The notes beneath the pieces were generated by a model that was not told the DNA's origin, did not search any database, and was given only the letters and a program-made list of their open reading frames with translations. Source: Paraburkholderia phenazinium (GTDB lineage: Bacteria; Pseudomonadota; Gammaproteobacteria; Burkholderiales; Burkholderiaceae). From it: a DNA stretch of 64,000 nt. The position numbers and the translations under genes are program-made. Below, piece after piece: positions 17,572-26,512 of the stretch (position 1 is the stretch's first letter; every line of letters starts with the position of its first letter). Location: NCBI RefSeq assembly GCF_900141745.1, contig NZ_FSRM01000001.1:2976001-3040000 (forward strand), written 5' to 3'.

Positions 17572-18548
17572 GCGGGCTGCGTTACTGGTATGCGGAAAAT
17601 CGCGGGACGACGTTCGCGTTCGGCCTGTTCGTGCTGATGTTCGCGATCTATCTCTTCAACTATCCATCGACGTTGTCGTCCAATGTCTTTCAGACGGCAG
17701 CGAACAAGGCGGTATTGCTGGCGCTGGTGTCGATGGGCCAGGCGCTGGTCGTGCTGACCGCTGGCATCGACCTGTCGATCGGCATGACGCTCGTGCTGAC
17801 GAATTGCGTCGGATCGTGGATCGTCACCGGCGATGCGCTGCACAGCGCGCTCGGCATCGTCGGCGTGCTCGCGGTCGGCGCGCTGTGCGGCGCGCTCAAC
17901 GGCATCATCATCATTTTCGGCCGTCTGCAGCCGATCGTGACGACGATCGCGACGGGCGCCGTCTATTATGGGCTGGCGCTACTGCTGCGCCCGGTTCCCG
18001 GCGGATCGATCAACGAGGACCTCGCCGACGCACTGACCGGCAAGGTCACCGGCGGCGTGCCGGCGAGCCTGCTGATTCTGCTCGCGACTGTGGTGATCGT
18101 CTGGATTCCTTTCAAACGCTCGGTAATCGGGCGCGCGGCGTACGCGACCGGCTCGTCCGAGTCCGCGGCTTTTCTGTCCGGCATGCCGATCCAGCGCGCG
18201 AAGTTCGCGAGCTATACGCTGGCTGGCCTGCTCGCCGCGATCGGCGGCCTCTTTCTGACGTTCTTCACGGACACGGGAGAAGCGAGCCTCGGCAGTGCCA
18301 ACTCCTATGCGTTGTTCTCGATCGCCGCCGTGGTCATCGGCGGCGTGTCGCTGCTCGGCGGCAAAGGCAGCGCGATCGGCGCGATCTTCGGCGCATTTGC
18401 ATTCCGCTCCATCGGCGACCTGCTGTTCGTGTTCAACGTCGATGCGCTCTGGCAGCCGCTCTTTCAGGGTGTGATTCTGCTGCTCGCTGTCGCGATCGGA
18501 GCATGCGGGCTATTCAGGGTGCGCAACCGTCTGGAGTCGTTTCAATGA
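17568..18548 (+). CDS. Sugar-type ABC transporter permease 1
   Basis: The 326-residue BPD_transp_2 (RbsC-like) permease has about nine hydrophobic helices and the family cytoplasmic loop (ATGSSESAAFLSGMPIQRAKFASYTLAGLLAAIGG). GIDLSIGMTLVLTN near residue 65 and GGVSLLGGKGSAIGAIFG near the C-terminus are typical. It overlaps the ATPase gene upstream and the second permease downstream, both by ATGA, so the three are probably coupled. With the second permease it would form a heterodimeric pore. Confidence 0.93.
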   Translation: MSGLRYWYAENRGTTFAFGLFVLMFAIYLFNYPSTLSSNVFQTAANKAVLLALVSMGQALVVLTAGIDLSIGMTLVLTNCVGSWIVTGDALHSALGIVGVLAVGALCGALNGIIIIFGRLQPIVTTIATGAVYYGLALLLRPVPGGSINEDLADALTGKVTGGVPASLLILLATVVIVWIPFKRSVIGRAAYATGSSESAAFLSGMPIQRAKFASYTLAGLLAAIGGLFLTFFTDTGEASLGSANSYALFSIAAVVIGGVSLLGGKGSAIGAIFGAFAFRSIGDLLFVFNVDALWQPLFQGVILLLAVAIGACGLFRVRNRLESFQ

Positions 18549-19531
18549 GCGACGTTTCCGCAAGCAGCCGGAGCACGTTCCTGTCGAGGCTCACGCGCAA
18601 AGTCGATCGTCCGATCGTCATCGCGTTCGCGTGCATCGTCGCGCTGCTGCTCGTCGGCGGGATGTATTCGCGCAGCTTCATGTCGCCGGAATACATTCTG
18701 CTGCAGCTGAAGGTGGGCGCGTTCCTCGGCATCATCGCGACCGGCCTGATGATGGTGATACTTCTCGGCCACATCGACCTGTCGCTGCCGTGGACAATCA
18801 CGGTCGGCGCGATGATGGCGTGCGCCGTCGCGGGACATGGCGAACTCGGGGGCATCCTCGCGATTCCGGTTGGGATCGGTTGCGGCGTGCTGATCGGCAT
18901 CGTCAACGGCATCCTTGTCGCGCTGCTGCGCATTCCGTCCATGATTGCGACGCTCGCAACCAATGCGGTCGCGCAAGGCATCATGATCGTCTACACGGGG
19001 GGATCGTCGCCACAGGATTCCGCGCCGCACGCGATGCGATGGCTCGCGGCGGGCTGGCTCGTGCCGGGCGTGCCGAATGCCGTCGCGCTGTGGGTGCTGA
19101 TCGGCACCGCCACGATATTCCTGCTGTCGCGCACCACCTTTGGCCGCACGCTGTACGCGATCGGCAATACGGAACGCGCGGCATATCTTTCAGGCATCAA
19201 TACGCGGCTCGTGACAGTGGCCGCTTTCGCCGTGTGCAGCGGATTCGCCGCGTTCGGCGGCGTGCTGCTCGCGGGTTATGCATCGAAAGCGGCGCAGTCG
19301 ATGGGCGATGCTTACCTGTTGCCGGCGATCGCGGCGGTCGTGCTTGGAGGCACGTCGATTCTGGGCGGCCGCGGTTCGTACCTCGGCACGGTCGCCGGCG
19401 CGATCCTCATCACGCTGCTGCAGTCGATCCTCTCGGTCGCGCAGATGCCAGAGGCAGGACGGCAGATTATCTACGGCGTGGTGATCGCGGCGATGCTGCT
19501 CCTGTATGGGCGCAGCAAGCGGGAGGCGTAG
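18545..19531 (+). CDS. Sugar-type ABC transporter permease 2
   Basis: Starting at the ATG overlapping permease 1, the product has 328 residues and about nine to ten membrane helices. Family hallmarks are GHIDLSLPWTITVGAM, GIVNGILVALLRIPSMIATLATN, AIGNTERAAYLSGINTRLV and GGTSILGGRGSYLGTVAGA. It is the last gene of the transporter operon. The 67 bases to the convergent MFS gene hold no recognisable terminator. Confidence 0.93.
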   Translation: MSDVSASSRSTFLSRLTRKVDRPIVIAFACIVALLLVGGMYSRSFMSPEYILLQLKVGAFLGIIATGLMMVILLGHIDLSLPWTITVGAMMACAVAGHGELGGILAIPVGIGCGVLIGIVNGILVALLRIPSMIATLATNAVAQGIMIVYTGGSSPQDSAPHAMRWLAAGWLVPGVPNAVALWVLIGTATIFLLSRTTFGRTLYAIGNTERAAYLSGINTRLVTVAAFAVCSGFAAFGGVLLAGYASKAAQSMGDAYLLPAIAAVVLGGTSILGGRGSYLGTVAGAILITLLQSILSVAQMPEAGRQIIYGVVIAAMLLLYGRSKREA

Positions 19532-19598
19532 GAGCAAGCGGTGGTCGATTGCTGTTCGCGGCGCGGGCTTTACGCGTCGCCAGCTTCACGAGCGGGAC

Positions 19599-20822
19599 TC
19601 ACCGTCTTTCCTCGACGGCCAGATGCGGGCGCAGTGCGAGCGCCAGCGGAAAGATCGCCAACGCGGTCAGGGCCGTGGCAAAAGTGGCGCCGTGTACGCC
19701 AATCCGGTCGCCAAGAAAACCGTAGATAACCGGCGAAATGGCACCCGACGCTATCGTGCCCGTGTAAAACAACGCGAATGCACGCTCAGTACGTTCGGGG
19801 GCCGCCATTTCCGGAACGGTTCCATAGAGCACCGAGGAAGTGCCGTTGAGCATCACGCCCAGAAGCGGCAGCAGCGCCATGGTGAGCGCCAGTGGGAGAA
19901 ACATCACGGCGACGATGCAGGCTGCTGTACCGCCCTCGGTGACCAGCACCGTGCCTATCACGCCCATGCGTGCTCCAAGCCAGCCACAAGCGAACTTGCC
20001 GGCCGCACCGCCGATAAACACCAGCGCTAGCGCAGTCCCCACCATCGGCAGCGAGACGCCTTTTGCCTTGAGCAGGAACGGCAAAAAGGTGAGCAACCCC
20101 ATACGCACGGCCGTATCGAGCACACCAATCGCGAACAGCAGGGAAAAACCGCTTCCCGCGGTGCTGCGACGGTGATCGGGCGCCTCTACGTCCACCGGCG
20201 CAGCGCGCGGGATAGACGGGAAAAATAGCGCGATGACCACAGCAATTACGCAGCCCAATGCGGACACCATCCACAACGCGTGACGCCACGGCATCATGGT
20301 CACGAGCAGCGAGATGGCGGCCGGCAGTGCGGATTTACCAACGTCCCCGGAAAAATTGTAGATGCTCAGAGGTCCTCGGGCGTTGCGCCCGTAGGTACGG
20401 GAGACGGCGCCCGAGGCGATCGGGTGTTGCGTGCTCGAACCGCTGCCCGAAATCGCCAAAGCCACGCACAGACCAAGCAGGCCGCCTGACATCCCGGCGA
20501 CTGCATAGCCGAGCGCAGCCAGCAAAGTACCGAGGGCCAGCGTGGCACGGCTGCCCAGCCACTGCGCGAGGCGCCCGGCAGGCAGTTGGAGGGTAGCCAT
20601 GGTGCCGGCATAAATACCGCGCAGGATCGCCAGGGCGGCAAAATCAAGACCAAAGTCCGCCTGCCACACGGGCAGCAACGCATAGATCATGTCTGTGTAG
20701 CCATCGTGCATCGCGTGCGCGACGCAGGAGAGCCACAGCACGCGCGAGCGTGACGGGGCGACCTGTCGACCCGCTGAGTCGGTCTGCTGTGTAAGCGACG
20801 GGGAAAAATCGGGCAGGCGCAT
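19599..20822 (-). CDS. MFS transporter, fosmidomycin-resistance (Fsr)-like
   Basis: The ATG at 20822 has an AGAGGA site 5-7 bases before it and gives 407 residues; an ATG 21 codons upstream lacks one. Twelve hydrophobic helices are visible. The start LWLSCVAHAMHDGYTDMIYALLPVWQADFGL and the middle STQHPIASGAVSR are typical of Fsr-type exporters. Such proteins export small drugs or metabolites with proton exchange. The gene is divergent from a LysR regulator, a usual arrangement for substrate-induced export. Confidence 0.88.
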   Translation of the reverse strand: MRLPDFSPSLTQQTDSAGRQVAPSRSRVLWLSCVAHAMHDGYTDMIYALLPVWQADFGLDFAALAILRGIYAGTMATLQLPAGRLAQWLGSRATLALGTLLAALGYAVAGMSGGLLGLCVALAISGSGSSTQHPIASGAVSRTYGRNARGPLSIYNFSGDVGKSALPAAISLLVTMMPWRHALWMVSALGCVIAVVIALFFPSIPRAAPVDVEAPDHRRSTAGSGFSLLFAIGVLDTAVRMGLLTFLPFLLKAKGVSLPMVGTALALVFIGGAAGKFACGWLGARMGVIGTVLVTEGGTAACIVAVMFLPLALTMALLPLLGVMLNGTSSVLYGTVPEMAAPERTERAFALFYTGTIASGAISPVIYGFLGDRIGVHGATFATALTALAIFPLALALRPHLAVEERR

Positions 20823-20940
20823 ATCAATCCTCTTGTCACAAGGCGAACCGGAAAGGCCCGTCGCCGTTGGGTGTTCAGGCTCCATGTGGCAATTTTATGA
20901 CGGGGCGACGATGTACTTCAATTGAGCTAATATCGCGTCA

Positions 20941-21915
20941 ATGGAGAGAAAAAGTCACGTCATGGGTAGAGACAGCGCCACTGCGAAGGGCTGGGACAAC
21001 CTGCCGCCACTTAACGCGTTGCGCAATTTCGAAGCGGTAGCCCGGCACGGCAGCTTCGCCGGCGCCGCAGCCGATTTGCATGTCACGCACTGGGCCGTCG
21101 GAAAGCAGATCAGGCTGCTGGAAGACTGGTTCGGCTTACCGTTGTTCGAGCGTCGTCCTCGCGGCGTTGTGCTTACCGATGAAGGCGCCGCGCTGATGAG
21201 CGAAGTGAGCACCGCGTTCGAGCGCCTGGGCACCGTGGCGGCGCGGTTGCGCCACGAAGAATTTGCGCGCCGGGTATCGGGCATCGTGCGTGTGAACGTG
21301 CCGGCGAGTTTCGCGCTGTGCTGGCTGCTGCCGCGTCTGGCCGGCTTCCAGGCGCGTTACCCCGACATTGACGTGCGCGTGTCCACCACATCGCGCAAGT
21401 TGCGCTATATCGGCGACGCCTTCGACATCGGCGTTCGCTCCGGACCCGAACAAGGCGCTGGCGTCGTGTCGCGCACGCTGATGGCCGACTGGCGTCTGCC
21501 CGCCTGCAGCCCTGCACTGCTGCGCCAGCACCCCATAGTGGACGTGACCGATCTGCGCCATCACACCCTGCTGCATTCCGCCAGTACGCGCACAGCCTGG
21601 TCGCACTGGCTTCGGGAGGCAGGCGCGCCCGACCTGCGGACGGCCCGTCATGTCGAATTCGAGCACGTACACCTCCAGCTTGCCGCAGCCGTGGAGGGTC
21701 TGGGTGTCACACTGGCATCGCTGCCGCTGATCGCACGCGAGATTGCCGCAGGGCGTCTCGTGTGCCCGATTGCAGCGCCAACATGGCGCGCCGCCGACTA
21801 CGCGCTTGTGATCAACGCCGATCGCGCCACGGACGGCGCAGTCGTAGCCTTTGAAGAATGGATCACATCGATGGCTGGGCAGAGTTCCGGGCAATCCGGG
21901 CAGGCCGGTCTGTGA
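20941..21915 (+). CDS. LysR-family transcriptional regulator (GcvA-like)
   Basis: The 324-residue protein has an N-terminal winged helix (LPPLNALRNFEAVARHGSFAGAAADLHVTHWAVGKQIRLLED, residues ~20-60) and a PBP2-type effector domain (SGIVRVNVPASFALCWLLPRLAGFQARYPDIDVRVST). The wording resembles the GcvA/AmpR branch. Translation may start at 20941 or at the ATG 7 codons later. It is divergent from the MFS exporter and probably controls it. The promoter region between the two is only ~118 bases and AT-rich (TCAATTGAGCTAATATCG). Confidence 0.9.
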   Translation: MERKSHVMGRDSATAKGWDNLPPLNALRNFEAVARHGSFAGAAADLHVTHWAVGKQIRLLEDWFGLPLFERRPRGVVLTDEGAALMSEVSTAFERLGTVAARLRHEEFARRVSGIVRVNVPASFALCWLLPRLAGFQARYPDIDVRVSTTSRKLRYIGDAFDIGVRSGPEQGAGVVSRTLMADWRLPACSPALLRQHPIVDVTDLRHHTLLHSASTRTAWSHWLREAGAPDLRTARHVEFEHVHLQLAAAVEGLGVTLASLPLIAREIAAGRLVCPIAAPTWRAADYALVINADRATDGAVVAFEEWITSMAGQSSGQSGQAGL

Positions 21916-21968
21916 GAGTGACTCATGGGCTTTGGCGAGGAGGGCCCTACGGGTGGTGCCGCGGGCCG

Positions 21969-22328
21969 TTATCCTTCTTCGTCGTGAGTCCGTCGTTTTG
22001 AGGACGTGTCCGTCGTGCCGTTACGCCCATGGTGTCGCATCTTGCCGAGTGCATTCGCAATGGAACCGCCGAGTTGTTGCAATTCCGATCGCATGTACCA
22101 CGGCCACCATGCCAGGTGGTAGAGCCAGAGGATTATGCTGCGGGGCCCGCGAAGCCAATGTCGTGGGATTCCGTCAGCAGGAAATTCTTCCAGCGAGCGG
22201 TGGCCGACCGAGCAGGCGCCAAGTGTTAGCCAGAGCAGCGAAAGAATCAGCGTCGGGAGCGACGCAAGGCATGCCACTCCAAACACAGCCAGCGGCAGGC
22301 AGATCTCGAATGACGAGCGGGTTTTCAT
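21969..22328 (-). CDS. Small hypothetical membrane protein
   Basis: The 119-residue product is not recognised. It has a good ribosome binding site (GGGGAG, 8 bases before ATG), a strong hydrophobic helix at residues ~9-36 and a second amphipathic aromatic stretch (WLRGPRSIILWLYHLAWWPWYM), then a basic, polar C-terminal tail. It is probably an inner-membrane protein. It is isolated between a LysR gene and a NUDIX gene on the other strand. Confidence 0.6.
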   Translation of the reverse strand: MKTRSSFEICLPLAVFGVACLASLPTLILSLLWLTLGACSVGHRSLEEFPADGIPRHWLRGPRSIILWLYHLAWWPWYMRSELQQLGGSIANALGKMRHHGRNGTTDTSSKRRTHDEEG

Positions 22329-22522
22329 TGAATTTTCTCCCCGTCACAATAACGTCGGGAACAGAAGGCAGGCTGGCTCCTGAAGGATGAACTCCACTTC
22401 AGCCTTCTGGTCCCGGCAACTTCACTTTCATATCGAGTTAACGTGGCAGCCGTCGAACCCCATCGAGCGGAATGCCGCGCCATACGCTTCAAAGATAGCA
22501 CCGGAACAAAGATCAGGTGACG

Positions 22523-22942
22523 ATGAAAGAAAGAGCGACCGTGGTGTGCAGACAACACGACAAAATCCTCCTCGTGACTCGCGGCCGATCGCGCTGGTCG
22601 CTGCCGGGTGGCACGATCCGGCGCTCCGAGTCGCCAGTCGAGGCGGCGCGAAGAGAGCTATTGGAAGAGACTGCCCTCGGGATCGATGGCTTCTCGTTTC
22701 TGTTCCAGTTTGGCGGTCTAACCAAAAGACATCACGTGTTCCTCGTGGAGCTGCCGACGAACCTCACGCCCGCAGCCAGCAATGAGATCTCCCGGTGCCG
22801 CTGGATTCGGCCCAAACAGGTGTCCAACGTCATCACTAGCGTGCCGACCAGAGAAATTGTCCGGCTGCTCGTCAGTCACAAAAATGTCACAATAGCGGTC
22901 CCCGCCGTCGACCTCGATAGCAAAGCTGCTCCTAGCGCGTAG
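22523..22942 (+). CDS. NUDIX hydrolase
   Basis: The 139-residue protein has a NUDIX box at residues 30-52: G30, E36, REL at 44-46 and EE at 48-49, where Mg2+ binds. The usual Gly after the EE is Ala (EETAL). Family members hydrolyse nucleoside diphosphates linked to another moiety; the substrate is unknown. Start chosen at ATG 22523; a GTG two codons upstream is possible. About 195 bases upstream hold no other gene. It shows no evident operon link to MgtC 66 bases downstream, though both share the strand. Confidence 0.82.
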   Translation: MKERATVVCRQHDKILLVTRGRSRWSLPGGTIRRSESPVEAARRELLEETALGIDGFSFLFQFGGLTKRHHVFLVELPTNLTPAASNEISRCRWIRPKQVSNVITSVPTREIVRLLVSHKNVTIAVPAVDLDSKAAPSA

Positions 22943-23008
22943 CTGCGAGGCTGTCCAGCCGCTCCGAGGCAACCATACGGCGCGACTTAACGTTTTGCGG
23001 ACTTCATT

Positions 23009-23686
23009 GTGATAGGCAATTTCGAAATCCTGTCTCGCCTGCTTATGGCGGCCCTGCTGGGCAGTGTCATTGGTTTTGAGCGAGAGAGGCTGAACTGGGC
23101 CGCGGGTTTGCGTACACACATGCTGGTATGCGTCGGCGCGTCGTTGATGATGCTCGTGTCCGCGTTCGGCTTCGCAGACGCGCTGACTCAAAAGAACGTC
23201 GTACTGGACCCTTCGCGGGTCGCAGCCCAGGTGGTATCAGGCATCGGTTTCCTCGGCGCCGGATCGATCCTGCTGCGCGGCGAGGTTGTGCGCGGTCTCA
23301 CAACCGCGGCCAGTCTCTGGTCGGTTGCAGGAATCGGACTCGCCGTGGGCGGAGGCATGTACACCGCAGCTATCGGCGCGACAGTCATTATCCTGATCAT
23401 CCTTGCCGGGATGAAGCCGCTGGAGCGTCGCTTTATCTCCGTGCGGCAACAGCGCAACATCCAGCTACTGGCCGAGCGCGGAAGCGTTTCTCTGGACAGT
23501 CTGCATCGCGCACTTGGAACTGGAAGCGTCCGGGTCAAGCAGTTCATTGTTCAGCAGTCCGAAGACGACCCGGAGCTCGACGATGTGCAGATTGCCCTGT
23601 CTCGCGCGTCATCACCCGAGTTCACTGCGATCTGTACGCGGCTGGGAGCCATGCCAGGCGTGCGCGAGTGTCGTCACGAAAAGTAA
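23009..23686 (+). CDS. MgtC/SapB-family membrane protein
   Basis: The 225-residue protein starts with GTG preceded by GCGGA. The N-terminal ~135 residues are the MgtC domain with four to five helices and conserved text (LLGSVIGFERE, AAGLRTHMLVCVGASLMMLVS, RVAAQVVSGIGFLGAGSILLRG, VRGLTTAASLWSVAGIGLAVGGGMY). A soluble ACT-like C-terminal domain follows. MgtC proteins adapt cells to low Mg2+ and acid or phagosomal conditions and can modulate the F-ATPase. The stop overlaps the next small gene by one base (TAATG). Confidence 0.92.
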   Translation: MIGNFEILSRLLMAALLGSVIGFERERLNWAAGLRTHMLVCVGASLMMLVSAFGFADALTQKNVVLDPSRVAAQVVSGIGFLGAGSILLRGEVVRGLTTAASLWSVAGIGLAVGGGMYTAAIGATVIILIILAGMKPLERRFISVRQQRNIQLLAERGSVSLDSLHRALGTGSVRVKQFIVQQSEDDPELDDVQIALSRASSPEFTAICTRLGAMPGVRECRHEK

Positions 23687-23973
23687 TGGCGGAACGGTTC
23701 ATGATGCGAACGTATGAATATCAAGGGTTCACTCTTCAGGTATCTGTCGAGTCGCAATTCAGCTTACCGCCGATCACACGACTGGCAGGGCGTTCTGGGT
23801 ACGTCGCGGTAGTCAGGGTCTTTCAGGCAGGAACGGCAGTTGCGATTTTTTCGCCTCTCCGATTCGGTGAGGCTGGCGGACGCCCGTTTGATACCGAAGT
23901 CAGCGCCCTTATGGGAGGCTATAGCGCTGCGCGGAAAATCGTGGATGACCTGTTTGGACGTGAAGTTCACTGA
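23686..23973 (+). CDS. Small hypothetical protein downstream of mgtC
   Basis: The product has 95 residues if it starts at the ATG overlapping the mgtC stop (TAATG), or 90 from the ATG at 23701, which has a weak CGGA site. The sequence (TYEYQGFTLQVSVESQF, GYVAVVRVFQAGTAVAIFSPLRF, SALMGGYSAARKIVDDLFG) suggests a small alpha/beta domain. It resembles short conserved burkholderial proteins with a GF-x-xxV core, but I cannot name the family. No signal peptide or membrane helix is visible. Confidence 0.6.
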   Translation: MAERFMMRTYEYQGFTLQVSVESQFSLPPITRLAGRSGYVAVVRVFQAGTAVAIFSPLRFGEAGGRPFDTEVSALMGGYSAARKIVDDLFGREVH

Positions 23974-24038
23974 TCTCGTGACAATGTATTTTTCCCTCAC
24001 GTTCCCGTTCCGACCATCCGCTCCTGGTCCGGCAAATC

Positions 24039-24344
24039 CTACTTCTTGCCCTGCAGGGATGCCAGATAGGGCTGGACGATTTCGGAGCATCTGAATTCGC
24101 CAACGGCGCCGTCGTGGGATTCGGTGCATTGGACGAGGCTGTCGTCCTTCTGCAGCACGTAGGTGCGCACGGTCCTCGATGACTGTTGTCCGGGCGTGTC
24201 GAACGCCGAGACGAGCTTATAGCCGTTCATGATGACGTCATGGAGCGACGCCGGGATCGCGCGCCATTGCTGGTTAGGTGCGGGCTCGGCGGCGTGCGCC
24301 GTTAGCGCCACCGTGGCGAGCAGCGCAGTGCATAGAACTTTCAT
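24039..24344 (-). CDS. Small secreted hypothetical protein
   Basis: Starting at the ATG at 24344 (GGGAG site 8 bases before), the product has 101 residues with a clear signal peptide (MKVLCTALLATVALTAHAAE, cleavage after AHA). The mature ~80 residues hold two cysteines (QCTES, RCSEI) that could form a disulphide. Sequence elements: LHDVIMNGYKLVSAFD, VRTYVLQKDDSLVQCTE. The family is not recognised. It is probably periplasmic. Confidence 0.72.
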   Translation of the reverse strand: MKVLCTALLATVALTAHAAEPAPNQQWRAIPASLHDVIMNGYKLVSAFDTPGQQSSRTVRTYVLQKDDSLVQCTESHDGAVGEFRCSEIVQPYLASLQGKK

Positions 24345-24438
24345 CGGTCTTGCTCCCATCTTGCAGTCTTGAGGGCATTGACTTTATCACTCGCCCGCCT
24401 TGCGTACCCAGCGCCTGCAACGCAAAACGCAACGGCTT

Positions 24439-25221
24439 TCAGGAGATGAAATGCTTCGACTCCAGAAATTCCCGCAACCGTCGCGAATCGGAGTGGAAGA
24501 CCTCCGGGTCGTATTTCAGTGGACTTGAGTACAACTGCGCCATCGACGTGATCCCATGCAGTTCGAGCTTCGACCGCGCGGCCGTGGTGGACATGTGCCG
24601 CGGCCAGGCGCGCTGCTCGCGTTCGGCATAGCTCGCATCGATTTCCTCGTCGCTCGGGTCGCGGTAAAACTCTTCGTGAACCAGCGCGGACATCGGCAAC
24701 CGGTCACGTTTGTCGGGATTTTCGTCCGGATACCCGGCGACAATCGTCGCCGCCGGCACGCAGGTATCCGGGAGATTCAGGGCCGCCGCGATGCCGCTCA
24801 TCGCGGATAGCGTCGAGCCCATGTAGCAGACACCCAGGCCGCGAGCCTCGAATCCCAGACAGACGTTCTGCGCCACGATCATCGCGTCGCATAGTGCAAT
24901 GTGATAGCCCATCAGATTGTTGAAATTGTCGCGTGCCGCACCTCGCGCGAGCCAGCGCCGCGTCCTGTAGCAGTCCGCAACAAAGGTCACCAGCAAGGGT
25001 GCCTGCAGGATCATCGGCTGTCGTGCATGCAGCTCGTATAACTGCTGTCTGCGCCGTGCATCCTGTGTCAAAACCAGCGAGACGTTGTTCAGATTCCCGG
25101 ACGACGAAGCCCCTGCCATTGCGTCGGCACATACCGCGTCGATCAGTTCACGCGCAATCGGGTCCTGCTTGTAACGCCGGATCGAGCGATGTCCGTTGAG
25201 GAGTCTGGAGAGGTCAGTCAT
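24439..25221 (-). CDS. Nitroreductase-family FMN oxidoreductase (NfsA-like), end of the biosynthetic operon
   Basis: The 260-residue protein has the NfsA-type FMN site (HRSIRRYKQDPI near residue 10; GLGVCYMGSTLSAMSGIAAALNLP around 125). Family members use NAD(P)H to reduce nitro groups, quinones or flavins, or act as tailoring oxidoreductases. It overlaps the aminotransferase gene by 8 bases, so it is the last gene of the operon that starts near 33688. In that setting it could supply reduced flavin to the halogenase-like enzyme or reduce/oxidise the product; both are inference. Confidence 0.85.
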   Translation of the reverse strand: MTDLSRLLNGHRSIRRYKQDPIARELIDAVCADAMAGASSSGNLNNVSLVLTQDARRRQQLYELHARQPMILQAPLLVTFVADCYRTRRWLARGAARDNFNNLMGYHIALCDAMIVAQNVCLGFEARGLGVCYMGSTLSAMSGIAAALNLPDTCVPAATIVAGYPDENPDKRDRLPMSALVHEEFYRDPSDEEIDASYAEREQRAWPRHMSTTAARSKLELHGITSMAQLYSSPLKYDPEVFHSDSRRLREFLESKHFIS

Positions 25222-26512
25222 GGCGTCCAGGCTCCGGTCGGCACAGCGTCGAAAAGCACCGGTCGAGGATGCGCAGCCCCGCTTCCAGCGTCCGCAGCTC
25301 GACCGTCAGCGGTGCCAGCATACGCAGGACGTTGCCGTGTGTCCCGCCCGCGAGCAACAGCAGTCCCTCATCGCGCGCCGACGTCACAAGCTTGCTGGTG
25401 AGGTCTTTTGCCGGCTGCCCGTCGGGCGTGCGCAACTCGACGCCGATCAGCGCCCCGAGTCCTCGCACGTCTGCAATCAACGGATAGCGTTGCTGCATCG
25501 CCAGCAGCGCCGTACGCGTGATCTCGCCAACCTGACGGGCGCGCCCCAGGATCTGCTCCCGCTTCATGACGTCGAGTACGGCCAGCGCGGCCGCACAGGC
25601 CAGCGGGTTACCGGCGTAGGTACCGCCCAGGCCACCGGGCCCCACGGCGTCCATCACACTGGCGTGGCCCGTCACGCCCGCGAGCGGTAATCCGCCGGCC
25701 ACCGATTTACCGAACACCAAAAGGTCCGGCGTCGCTCCCATCTGCTCAACCGCGAAAAAGGTACCCGTGCGGCCGGCACCGCTTTGCACCTCGTCGGCAA
25801 TGAGCACAATCCCTTCACGGTCGCACAACGCACGCAACTTCGCGACGAATCCAGGCTGGGCCACCTGTATTCCGCCCTCGCCCTGCACCGGTTCGAAGAT
25901 GATCGCGGCAATGTCTTCGGCGGCAGCGTCGTTTCTGAAGATGCGTTCAATGCTGCCAAGCGCCGCGTCGACGTCGATGTTGTTCAGCGCGTCCGGATAC
26001 AGCGCGCGGTAGACATGGCCTGGCATGAGGCCCATTCCTGACGCGTAGGGTGCCACCTTGCCGGTCATTGCCAGGGCCATTAGCGTGCGGCCATGATAGG
26101 CGCCGGTAAAGGCAATCACACCGCTGCGTCTCGTATGCGCGCGGGCGATCTTGATCGCGCTTTCAACGGCTTCGGAACCCGTGCTGAACAGGGCAGTCTT
26201 TTTAAGGCCATCGCCCGGCGCCAGCGCATTGATCCGCTCACATACCGCAACATAGGACTCGTACGGCAGCACAGCGAAACAGGTGTGAACGAAATGGCCC
26301 AATTGCCGCTGGACCGCTTCGACGACATCCGGGTGAAGATGCCCCGTATTCAGCACGGCAATGCCGCTCGTAAAATCGATGTACTCGTTACCGTCGATAT
26401 CCCAGATGCGGTCGTTTACCGCCCGCGCCGCAAAAATCGGATGTGCCTGGTTGACGCCGCGCGCAACCGCGGCCTGCCGGCGGCTGAGCAGCGTTTCGTT
26501 GGTGACGCTCAT
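25214..26512 (-). CDS. Class III PLP aminotransferase (GabT-like)
   Basis: The 432-residue protein matches 4-aminobutyrate-type aminotransferases: FTSGIAVLNTGHLHP, FSTGSEAVESAIKIAR, GAYHGRT, EPVQGEGG, PLP-ring Asp D240 in LIADEVQSGAGRTG, and the Schiff-base lysine K269 in LVFGKSVAGGLPLAG. It transfers amino groups between an omega-amino compound or amino acid and 2-oxoglutarate or an aldehyde. It overlaps the halogenase gene by ATGA upstream and the nitroreductase by 8 bases. In this operon it probably adds an amine to a carbonyl intermediate or supplies an amino-acid building block. Confidence 0.9.
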   Translation of the reverse strand: MSVTNETLLSRRQAAVARGVNQAHPIFAARAVNDRIWDIDGNEYIDFTSGIAVLNTGHLHPDVVEAVQRQLGHFVHTCFAVLPYESYVAVCERINALAPGDGLKKTALFSTGSEAVESAIKIARAHTRRSGVIAFTGAYHGRTLMALAMTGKVAPYASGMGLMPGHVYRALYPDALNNIDVDAALGSIERIFRNDAAAEDIAAIIFEPVQGEGGIQVAQPGFVAKLRALCDREGIVLIADEVQSGAGRTGTFFAVEQMGATPDLLVFGKSVAGGLPLAGVTGHASVMDAVGPGGLGGTYAGNPLACAAALAVLDVMKREQILGRARQVGEITRTALLAMQQRYPLIADVRGLGALIGVELRTPDGQPAKDLTSKLVTSARDEGLLLLAGGTHGNVLRMLAPLTVELRTLEAGLRILDRCFSTLCRPEPGRHD

